Source: Leptospiraceae bacterium (lineage in GTDB: Bacteria > Spirochaetota > Leptospiria > Turneriellales > Turneriellaceae). From it: DNA of 11,274 bases. Under the pieces are notes generated by a model. That model saw only the letters and a program-made list of their open reading frames with translations, ran no database searches and was not told the DNA's origin. Shown piece after piece: positions 1-6,505 of this stretch (within the stretch, counting starts at the first letter, position 1; every line of letters starts with the position of its first letter). The stretch covers positions 1 through 11,274 of the forward strand of contig JAEUSA010000138.1 of the NCBI GenBank assembly GCA_016788945.1, read 5' to 3'. The position numbers and the translations under genes are program-made.

Positions 1-56
1 ACTGCATTGCCGTCGCTCAAGTTTGACAGAGTATCCGCTTGCATGTGCAGATTCAT
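1..56 (-). other. Start of a fourth LamG-like domain in gene B (cut by edge)
   Basis: After LamG3 a short linker (YHVVQSVGS) leads to MNLHMQADTLSNLSDGNAV at the edge. The pattern L-x-x-x-A-D-x-L-x-x-L-x-D-G-x-x-V is the usual first strand of a subset of LamG-like domains, where it is normally followed by a Trp and a D-x-S-G. Only 18 residues are visible, so this is tentative. Confidence 0.45.
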
Positions 57-3000
57 GCTACCCACACTTTGCACCACGTGATATCCGGCAAGGGCCTGCA
101 CCTCTGCGCCTGTGATCGCCCGGTTGTAGATGCAAACGTCCTGCAAATGAACTTCACCCGTACCGTTGTTTCCGATGCTGAGATTCACGGTATTAGGTAT
201 GATCGCCGTACCATTGCCACCCGAGGCACTGGTGAAGTTTACACCGTTTATGTAAACCAACCAGCCCGCCCCTGACCGGACAAAAGCGTAATGGTTCCAG
301 ACATTATTCGACGGCACGGGATGGGACTTGCCGTCTGCACCAGTACCGGCCGTTCCCACTGTCCAGCCATGGGCAAAACTTATTGGATCATATTTGATGA
401 CCCAACCCGAGTTGGGCGTCGGGACATACTTTCCGATAATTTGCGCGTTGATATTCGTCATGTCCGGTGATTTCATCCAAAATGACCAGCTGATATCTGC
501 CTGCTGCATGAGTTCCGGGGCATGAGAAATTTGCGCCTGCGTCGGCCCAACGAAACGATAGGCCGTATTTGCAACGCCTCGGCGCCCGGCGACCAGAGTA
601 CCGGGGTTACTCACGACGCCATGACCGAATCCACTGACGTCATTGAGATCGCCGTTCGTGTCAAGACGCAACACGAGTCCTTCAGGTACTTGCGTGGCAA
701 GCTCACGAATCTGATTTGCCGATAGAGCATTATTGTATATGCGGATATCTTGCAAGCCACCTGTCAGAAAACCTGAAGTTGGCAGATCCCGACCGATACC
801 TAATGCACCCTGCTGCGTATCCCAAGCGGGAAAGGCAGCCGTACCAAGCAATTGGCCGTTCGCATAGAGGGAAGAATTGGTGCCGTCGTAAGTGTTACAG
901 ACATGAATCCAGGTGTTGATGGGAAAATCGAAATTCGCCTCATGATCGTTTCCCCCACCCCCATTAACGAGTTTCTTTACCCCGGCATTGTCACGTAACC
1001 ACAACCCCGCTTTTTGATTTGTACCGTTAAGGCCATATTGGAGCAGAGTGAAATATTGTCCCGTGGCGATTTTGTTAGCAGGTCTCACCCAACCGCAGTG
1101 CGTTCTCGGCGCGTTTCCAACCGGTAAGCCCGCGTACGCAGTCGTGTAGTGATAACCTCCGCCATCATAATACATCGCTCCCGCTACAGCTCCATCTTTT
1201 CCCGTTATGGATGTCCCACCCGTACCCGCAAGACTGAGGGTAACACCGACTGGACCTTGAGCTGCAACGGAGTTGGCTAGCGTATAATGCATGATGAGAC
1301 CGGTTCCACCGGTACTGAAAGTTTGCCCCACTTCGGCCGCCGTCGCGTTTTGCGCCAATTCATTGATCTCACCTTCGCTGAGCGCCCTACTATAAATGCG
1401 CACATCGGCAATGCCGCCGCCAAAATATTGCAGATCACCCTGCTGCGCGCCAATGCGCATTCCGGTCGCGCCGGTGGCGAAAGTGTGAGCATAACTACCG
1501 AGTATCTTTCCGTTCAGGTAAACGCGTCCTGTAGTGCCATTGGCCCATGCACAGAGATGCGTCCACTTCGTGGTTGATAGAGTATGCGGTATGATCAGAT
1601 CACTGCCATACGCCGTTAATCCCACATTTTCAACACCGCTTGCGATTGAGGAAAACAACCCAAACGATTGGTTCACCGCGGTTGTTCCGTAGGTGGCAAT
1701 AATATGGTTTCCAGTAGGCGCGGATGTTGGCTTCACCCATGCGCACATGGTGCGCGGAGCATTGCCAGTGGGCAAGCCCGTTGTTGCCGCCATAATCTGG
1801 TGTCCTGCTCCATTGAAGAGCGATGCCCCGTTCGCGTTACCAAAGCGATCGGTCAGTGTACTAAGGGAGCCTCCCGAGACAGAGCCATCCAAAACACCGG
1901 TGTTGTCGCTGCTATAGTCATTAGGACTAACCCCGGGCTCAATTTGCCATGACCCTACGAGTCCGGCGTCGCTGACTCGGAATAATCGGCCGCCATTATA
2001 GGTAGCAACAAATAAGCGCGCGCCATCGGAAACGATGCCGACCGGGCCACCAAACGCGGCAGCTGGTCCCACGCCACCCGCATCTGTCGCACCGCCGCTA
2101 CCGGCAATCGTCGAGACAGTGTTCTTCGCGAGGTTTATCCGTCGCAGCCGATTTGCACCATATTCAGTGACATAGAGATCGCGAGCGTCGGCAAAAATGT
2201 GATCAGGATTAGCAAACCGCGCGGTTGCATATGGTCCGTCAGCATGGCCCGCTACACCGGTACCGACCAGCGAGCCAACGGCGTGCGGCGCAGTCAGGCT
2301 GATGGTACGTACACGATGCCCGTTATAATCCACGACATAGATTGAATTGCCGAGCAACGTTAAGCCGGCAGCACCATTAAACGACGCCGATGTTCCGGTA
2401 GTGTCGTCCACCGAAGCGGCTGCTCCATTGCCCGCAATGGTTTCCACTTGTCCGGTCGCAAGATTCATCCGCCGCACGCGGTTGTTGCCATACTCTGAAA
2501 TGTACAAATGACCGCTGTGATAGTCAATGTCATTGGGCAGGCCGAATAGGGCTTGGAATGCAGAACCATCGCGGCACGTCGCCTGAACCGTGCCGGGACA
2601 GCTCACCCCCCCCGCAACCGAGGCCCCGCCAGCGATGGTCGTCACTTGTTGCGTCGCAATGTTAATGCGGCGAATATAGGATATATCAGGGGCACTAGGG
2701 CTCTCTGTTACGAAAAGGTTCACCCCATCGCTGGTAATGCCCTGCGGCTTATTGATGCGCGCACTGGTCCCTGTGCCATCTGTCGTTGCCGGACTACCTT
2801 CGCCGGCGAATGTCGATGTTGTATTTGTTGCGATATCATACTTGCGAATCCGATTATTTTCGCGATCGGCAATGTAAATAACGCCATTGACAATGGTCAT
2901 CCCATGTGGCGAACTAAAACGCGCCGCGGTACCGACGCCGTCGAAACAATTCGCTGTGTTGCTACCAGGACAAACAGCCCCGCTACCGCCACCGGCGAGC

Positions 3001-5756
3001 AGGGTGGCATTTCCCCGATATAGATGATAATTCAACGCGATAGGTTTATTTGAGGTCATCGCACCGCTGCGCAGGTAACCCGGAACACAGGTAACTTGCA
3101 AAGTCACGTTACTGTTAACCGTGCCGTACTGGTCTCCCGTGAAGGCGCAATTCTGCCTGTCGGGCTGAGCCGCAACCTGCACACTATAGGTCGAACCGGG
3201 AAAGAACGTTGCTGTGAAAGATTGTGTTCCGCCGGGTGCGGTCGAGAAATTCAGTGTCTCCGCTCCTTGCTGTACGCTGAACGGACCGTAACCCGCTGTG
3301 TAGCCAGTTACGACGACGGTGATGGAAAATCTGGTCGTAATTTCATTATACGTACCAGCCGATACGTTACCCGCGGCATCAAAAGGAATAATTCTCAGAA
3401 AGTATTGCTGTGTGTCCGGTAACGCGATCGTTGCGGGGCTCGAACTCGCTGTATAATCTGGCGTTGGACCATAAGACCCAGAGGTTAGACTCCGGAAAAT
3501 ACGGTAACCAGCAACGCCCGAACCGCCCGTATCGGTCGCGGCAGTCCAGCTCAGCGTGAAGTTCGTTGCATTAACTTGTGAAATTGAAGGTGCTGGCGTC
3601 GGAATCACAGGATTTGTATCATCACGAGTAACTTGCAGCGTACTCGTGTTGTAACCAACAGAATTCGCATTATTGTAAACACAAACACGGAGATCATAAG
3701 TGGTCCCGTTTACTGGGAAACTTGCAAAACCAAGATTTACCGTCACATTCGGAACAACACCGTTTACGGCCGGCGGGACTGTCTGATCAATACCGATCTG
3801 GGTCGCACCGGTCACACAATCCGTCGTGCCACGCATAATGCGATACGTAAGACCTCCGCGTGATGAATGAAAAACAAGATTCGTTGACTGAAAAGCTGTT
3901 CCAGAAGAGCTCAACGCAGGATACTGGTTCGATACAATCGTCACTGACGGGATCACAGTATCAATCGTATATTGCGCGCTACCAACGGTCGATACCTGAC
4001 CCGATTTATCACGGCAAATCCATTTGTAGATGGTGGTCCGGTCATTGGCTGGCGTCAGCAGACCACTCGACTCTTCAGAGACTGTTAAGACCGGATCCGC
4101 TGGGGCTGTCGGGACTGTTGCACCAATGCCTTCAGCTGAAGTTACATACAACTTATCTTTGTTATCACTGCACGTAAGCGCAACGCTCTGCAATGAACCA
4201 TACGTACCAGACGCAACCGAAGCCGTGACCACTGGCACTGTATCATCGCGAGTCACACTCAAAGTCGCAACACCCCACTTCGTGTTGGCAGGATTGCGCA
4301 CACAGATACGAAGATTGTGAACACCTACAGCAAACTGATTGGCTGCAGCACCCACGGAAAACGTATGCGAAATCAAAGTACCAGCAGAAGGAGTAAGAGC
4401 ACTTACCATGTCTGTGCCACCAACGTCGCAACTGCTGCCATTCTTGTTTATCTTATACGTCTGGCCCGCGGGCTGATTCGTTGTGAAACTGATGGTCGTT
4501 GAATTATTAGCAGGAATAGTATTAGTAATAAAATCGCGAAACGTACCGGTTAGAGATATTGTAACCTCCGGAAGAGTATTATCTACCACGTAAATTGGTG
4601 AAGTACCCGCAGAAACAGCACTCTTATTACCAGCCTTGTCAATGCAGCGGAACTTGTATTTGCTCCGTATCGGATTATTCGGATCACCAAGGAAAGCAGG
4701 TCCTGGCGTCGTTACACTGCCTGAATACTCTACCGAACCGCCGATTGTGTCAACGTCTCCAGCCCCGGTAAAATCAGGATCCGCAGGGTCGGCCGGATCA
4801 GTCGGCACACCTGTCCACGTATTAAATGAAGTTAAACGGTAGGCGATCTTTGTTGCATTGTCGGAGCAAGAAACAGTCACGCTCTGCGCGCTACGATACT
4901 CATCCGTTGTCGAGTAAGGATTGATAGTCAACGTAGGCGCGCTGTTATCCCGGGCAATTAGTATCCCTTGCGCCCCGAACTTGTTTTTCGCAGCATTATT
5001 TATGCAAACGACTATACGATAATAACCTTCCGCTACTGGAAAATCTGTAGCCTCATTTAACGTGAAGCTCACATAAGTTTCACCAGCAAGTGTCGCGCTG
5101 CCATAACTCGCAAGAAGAGTTACACCCGGACCCGAACACGCGGTAATACCCGTCGTACGGTAAACCTTCCAATCATTCGCATTTAAAACATCACCCTGAT
5201 AATCATGCTTGAAACGGATCGTCGTCGAAGAATAAGATGTGCCACCAGCACTCGAAACGCCCTCCCGATAATTAGGATTTGTAGCAAGATTCGTATCAAA
5301 TGTGATACCAATGTCCACGTTACCCGTAAGTGTCAGAGAACCGCTCGCGAAATTACCATTGTAATCCCGCAGCTGGTCAAAACTAAAAACAATCGATCCG
5401 TTCTGTACCGCACCGCTGATCCAAAGACGATACGTAAAACCGCTTAACTTCTCCACACGCGATATGGAAAGAGCATTCCCAGGGCTCTGCAAGTTGAAAT
5501 CTGCCGGTTGCGGATTCTTAAGCTCCTCTGAAAAAGTAAGATCGATATAATCAAGAGTTGAAACTGTCTGGCCAGCGCCTGGCGTGGAACTCTTAAATGA
5601 AGGACGAGTCTTGTCCTCCTTAAAACATCCCGACTTGTCATTCAAACAATTCGAATCACGGTCTAATTTTAATGCTGAACAAGAAAGGAAAAGAAAAAAT
5701 GGACTCGCCAAAAGAAAATGCATGATCGATCGGCAGTGTGGTGATGAGTAGTTCAT
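1..5756 (-). CDS. Giant modular surface lipoprotein (gene B): Big_5, Ig-like stalk, Fn3, NHL propeller, LamG array; 3' end off window
   Basis: I read one open frame of 1918 codons from ATG 5756-5754 to the left edge with no stop. Residues 9-25 form a signal peptide (one Arg, then a hydrophobic core), followed by a lipobox ending LFLS-C26, so lipid anchoring is likely. Domains in order: Big_5-like Ig (about 52-150, with PSFKSSTP and DLTFSEEL); alternating Ig-like modules (about 152-717); Fn3-like (about 718-812, GGSGVAGYRIFRS); a short module (about 813-894); NHL propeller (about 919-1265); LamG at 1266-1470, 1487-1690 and 1694-1890; and a further LamG-like start at 1901. The start follows an in-frame TAA at 5792-5790; only a weak GGGA lies 6 bases before the ATG. 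A second ATG at codon 12 would also leave a signal peptide but lose its Arg. The role is inferred to be surface adhesion or ligand binding; no catalytic motif was seen. It is a paralogue of the gene just upstream. Confidence 0.9.
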   Translation of the reverse strand, partial: MNYSSPHCRSIMHFLLASPFFLFLSCSALKLDRDSNCLNDKSGCFKEDKTRPSFKSSTPGAGQTVSTLDYIDLTFSEELKNPQPADFNLQSPGNALSISRVEKLSGFTYRLWISGAVQNGSIVFSFDQLRDYNGNFASGSLTLTGNVDIGITFDTNLATNPNYREGVSSAGGTSYSSTTIRFKHDYQGDVLNANDWKVYRTTGITACSGPGVTLLASYGSATLAGETYVSFTLNEATDFPVAEGYYRIVVCINNAAKNKFGAQGILIARDNSAPTLTINPYSTTDEYRSAQSVTVSCSDNATKIAYRLTSFNTWTGVPTDPADPADPDFTGAGDVDTIGGSVEYSGSVTTPGPAFLGDPNNPIRSKYKFRCIDKAGNKSAVSAGTSPIYVVDNTLPEVTISLTGTFRDFITNTIPANNSTTISFTTNQPAGQTYKINKNGSSCDVGGTDMVSALTPSAGTLISHTFSVGAAANQFAVGVHNLRICVRNPANTKWGVATLSVTRDDTVPVVTASVASGTYGSLQSVALTCSDNKDKLYVTSAEGIGATVPTAPADPVLTVSEESSGLLTPANDRTTIYKWICRDKSGQVSTVGSAQYTIDTVIPSVTIVSNQYPALSSSGTAFQSTNLVFHSSRGGLTYRIMRGTTDCVTGATQIGIDQTVPPAVNGVVPNVTVNLGFASFPVNGTTYDLRVCVYNNANSVGYNTSTLQVTRDDTNPVIPTPAPSISQVNATNFTLSWTAATDTGGSGVAGYRIFRSLTSGSYGPTPDYTASSSPATIALPDTQQYFLRIIPFDAAGNVSAGTYNEITTRFSITVVVTGYTAGYGPFSVQQGAETLNFSTAPGGTQSFTATFFPGSTYSVQVAAQPDRQNCAFTGDQYGTVNSNVTLQVTCVPGYLRSGAMTSNKPIALNYHLYRGNATLLAGGGSGAVCPGSNTANCFDGVGTAARFSSPHGMTIVNGVIYIADRENNRIRKYDIATNTTSTFAGEGSPATTDGTGTSARINKPQGITSDGVNLFVTESPSAPDISYIRRINIATQQVTTIAGGASVAGGVSCPGTVQATCRDGSAFQALFGLPNDIDYHSGHLYISEYGNNRVRRMNLATGQVETIAGNGAAASVDDTTGTSASFNGAAGLTLLGNSIYVVDYNGHRVRTISLTAPHAVGSLVGTGVAGHADGPYATARFANPDHIFADARDLYVTEYGANRLRRINLAKNTVSTIAGSGGATDAGGVGPAAAFGGPVGIVSDGARLFVATYNGGRLFRVSDAGLVGSWQIEPGVSPNDYSSDNTGVLDGSVSGGSLSTLTDRFGNANGASLFNGAGHQIMAATTGLPTGNAPRTMCAWVKPTSAPTGNHIIATYGTTAVNQSFGLFSSIASGVENVGLTAYGSDLIIPHTLSTTKWTHLCAWANGTTGRVYLNGKILGSYAHTFATGATGMRIGAQQGDLQYFGGGIADVRIYSRALSEGEINELAQNATAAEVGQTFSTGGTGLIMHYTLANSVAAQGPVGVTLSLAGTGGTSITGKDGAVAGAMYYDGGGYHYTTAYAGLPVGNAPRTHCGWVRPANKIATGQYFTLLQYGLNGTNQKAGLWLRDNAGVKKLVNGGGGNDHEANFDFPINTWIHVCNTYDGTNSSLYANGQLLGTAAFPAWDTQQGALGIGRDLPTSGFLTGGLQDIRIYNNALSANQIRELATQVPEGLVLRLDTNGDLNDVSGFGHGVVSNPGTLVAGRRGVANTAYRFVGPTQAQISHAPELMQQADISWSFWMKSPDMTNINAQIIGKYVPTPNSGWVIKYDPISFAHGWTVGTAGTGADGKSHPVPSNNVWNHYAFVRSGAGWLVYINGVNFTSASGGNGTAIIPNTVNLSIGNNGTGEVHLQDVCIYNRAITGAEVQALAGYHVVQSVGSMNLHMQADTLSNLSDGNA
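60..1961 (-). repeat. Gene B LamG array: three complete LamG/concanavalin-A-like domains
   Basis: LamG1 (1348-1961) starts LVGSWQIEPG and ends ADVRIYSRALSEGEINELAQ. LamG2 (about 690-1298) starts LIMHYTLANS and ends QDIRIYNNALSANQIREL. LamG3 (about 87-677) starts LVLRLDTNGD and ends QDVCIYNRAITGAEVQAL. Each has the central W-x-H then (V/I)Y-x-N-G strand and the closing D-(V/I)-x-I-Y-x-x-A-(L/I) motif of Laminin_G_3. LamG1 and LamG2 share GLPxGNAPRTxC and a second Cys in HLCA or HVCN; LamG3 lacks this pair. Likely carbohydrate or matrix binding. Confidence 0.85.
1962..3000 (-). other. Six-bladed NHL-repeat beta-propeller of gene B
   Basis: Residues about 919-1265. Six blades are visible by their central strands: IYIADRENNRIRKYD, LFVTES with IRRINI, LYISEYGNNRVRRMN, IYVVDYNGHRVRTIS, LYVTEYGANRLRRIN and LFVATYNGGRLFRV. 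Most are followed by a T-I-A-G turn and a Gly/Asp-rich loop with an F-x-x-P start to the next blade, the NHL hallmark. Six blades match the usual NHL propeller. The last blade runs straight into the first LamG strand. NHL propellers bind ligands rather than catalyse; no active-site residues were seen. Confidence 0.85.
3075..3319 (-). other. Short beta module before the gene B propeller
   Basis: Residues about 813-894: FSITVVVTGY, then SFTATFFPGSTYSVQV, AAQPDRQNCAF and VTLQVTC. The pattern T-V-x-V-T-G, G-x-x-Y-x-V, P-x-x-Q-x-C and a closing V-T-C is a small repeat that I recognise from leptospiral NHL proteins. The gene A copy (about 9360-9595) reads INIVVTGNSG, GDTYSFSI, PPGQVCSI, NININC. Two cysteines are kept in both. 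Confidence 0.55.
3320..3605 (-). other. Fibronectin-III-like module of gene B
   Basis: Residues about 718-812: NATNFTLSWTAATD, GGSGVAGYRIFRS, SSSPATIALPD, then YFLRIIPFDAAGNVS. The central Trp, the YRI strand and the terminal D-A-A-G-N are the usual Fn3 landmarks. The gene A copy (about 9600-9890) is nearly the same, except for an extra Asn-Val before GGSGVAGYRIFRS and some loop insertions. Confidence 0.75.
3606..5305 (-). repeat. Gene B stalk: five alternating two-cysteine Ig-like modules (Y-X-Y-X-Y)
   Basis: Two module types alternate. Type X (about 4570-4935 and 3947-4228) carries CSDN followed by a Lys or Thr and a hydrophobic strand, then C-I/R-DK-A/S-G before a Y-x-x-D-x-x-x-P end. It resembles the chitobiase C-terminal-like Ig family (CHB_HEX_C). 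Type Y (about 4937-5305, 4229-4567 and 3606-3945) carries a Cys after a GTTDC- or GSSC-like turn and a second in R-I/V-V/C-V-C-x-N, then closes with RDD or RDN and a Pro. The first Y copy is the most divergent. Each module has one Cys pair, probably a disulfide. Boundaries are approximate. Confidence 0.7.
5310..5603 (-). other. Big_5-like (SbsA-type) Ig domain of gene B
   Basis: Residues about 52-150. The opening PSFKSSTPGAGQTVS, followed by YIDLTFSEEL, matches the usual start of Big_5 domains (P..STP..G, then I.LTFSE). A later strand pair reads YRLWISGAV and GSIVFSF. This type of Ig fold normally sits near the N-terminus of surface proteins as a spacer. It appears once in gene B; the matching part of gene A is outside the window. 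Confidence 0.6.
5679..5756 (-). other. Lipoprotein signal peptide and lipobox of gene B
   Basis: Residues 1-26 begin MNYSSPHCRSIMHF and continue through a hydrophobic stretch rich in Phe and Leu to LFLS-C26. Leu at -4, Phe at -3, Leu at -2 and Ser at -1 fit the loose spirochaetal lipobox better than the strict L-A-G-C of enterobacteria. After the Cys comes a short charged linker (KLDRDSN) with two more cysteines at 37 and 44, then the Big_5-like domain. I expect cleavage before C26 and lipid attachment. Confidence 0.7.
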
Positions 5757-5774
5757 GCTTGTTCCCAGAATGGC

Positions 5775-5811
5775 GGGTAGCGGTACCCATTAAGCTACGC
5801 TACTTGAGTAG
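5775..5811 (-). promoter_or_regulatory. Two small hairpins in the gene B leader
   Basis: CTACT-TG-AGTAG (5800-5811, plus-strand reading) and GGGTA-GCGG-TACCC (5775-5788) are exact inverted repeats of 5 bases each, lying 19-55 bases before the ATG. They could fold in the 5' leader of gene B mRNA next to the weak GGGA ribosome-binding candidate. Arms this short occur by chance, so confidence is low. Confidence 0.3.
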
Positions 5812-5839
5812 ACCGTCCACCTTTTTTTATGCTGCGCAC

Positions 5840-5875
5840 GGCAAATTGGTGACGGTACCGTCACACAATTTTGCC
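5840..5875 (-). repeat. 36-base inverted repeat with a perfect 14-base palindromic core
   Basis: The outer arms GGCAAA and TTTGCC pair, one A bulges, TTG pairs with CAA, one T bulges, and the core TGACGGTACCGTCA is a perfect palindrome. It lies 55 bases after the gene A stop, where a terminator would sit. However, the minus-strand continuation is GTGCGCAGCAT followed by A7, with no U-tract. It may be a hairpin that ends or protects the gene A transcript, or a dimer-binding operator for gene B. Confidence 0.6.
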
Positions 5876-5929
5876 TGCCACCGACTATCGTTGATGCAGT
5901 GATATGCCTGCCTGTATAGTTTTAATCAC

Positions 5930-6505
5930 TCACTGCTCAACGCAATACAGCCGCCGGGCAGTGAGGCATGAAGCGGTCTCAAATCCGGTGTAGAATATTC
6001 CGACCGGCGTAGCAGAGACTGTCTGCGAATCCGTACCGGAATTGCCGAAAACACCATTGCTGCCGCCTATCAACGAATTTGTCCAACCAGCACCCGCCAG
6101 GAGAGCACATTGCCCTGGACCGCCATCGACCGTCCATTCACCACCTACACCGAAATTTATACCCGTCCACACTTCGAAAGAGGAAGTCGATATCGGCGCA
6201 TAAAAGGTCTGGGCTGGGAAGCTAAATACACCATTAAAATTCGCCGTGAAGACCGCCGTGTTGTCGGCCCGCAGGTATGTGATATTTGGTGTTAATACCC
6301 AATCTATGCCCTCGGCGACACCCGATGTGGCGCAGTTGGCCGCTGTGCACGCCCGACGCAGACCAGAGGTGGCCGCATCGACAAGCATTGCTTTATAGAT
6401 ACCCGGTGGCTTGTTGACATCAGCAACGTTATTGCACTTCGTATCGGCCCCAGTAATGCCGCCCAGATTGCCGTTATAGGTATTTGCAGTCACGAAAATT
6501 CTGCG
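5930..6505 (-). other. C-terminal DUF1554 domain of gene A
   Basis: The last 191 residues start RRIFVTANTYNGNLGG and include GADTKCNN, YKAMLVDA, DWVLTPNITYLR, EVWTGINF, GWTNS and the terminal RRLYCVEQ. This fits DUF1554, a domain of unknown function first noted in Leptospira. Six cysteines are present, enough for three disulfides, in keeping with an exported protein. It forms the C-terminal cap of gene A. No such domain is visible for gene B, whose end lies outside the window. Confidence 0.75.

Larger units (their letters stand above)
5757..5929 (-). promoter_or_regulatory. 173-base gap between gene A stop and gene B start
   Basis: No gene fits here. Read leftward, the gap holds about 50 unremarkable bases, a 36-base inverted repeat, an A7 run, then a leader with two small hairpins ending at the gene B ATG. 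I found no convincing -35/-10 pair: TTGCCG occurs after the large hairpin, but nothing like TATAAT lies 16-18 bases on. Read-through from gene A and an atypical promoter of its own both remain possible. Confidence 0.5.

Noticed and set aside
2553..3023. Plus-strand open frame of 156 codons
   Set aside because: It is opposite the NHL blades of gene B; its composition is shadow-like, rich in Arg and Cys, with no domain.
1..5756. Gene B as a decayed pseudogene, since no long complete frame is closed in this half
   Set aside because: Codon-by-codon reading shows one uninterrupted frame; it only lacks a stop because it runs off the window.
5821..5880. Classical rho-independent terminator
   Set aside because: The hairpin is strong, but on the transcribed strand it is followed by an A-run, not a U-run. 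On the plus strand the T-run precedes the hairpin.
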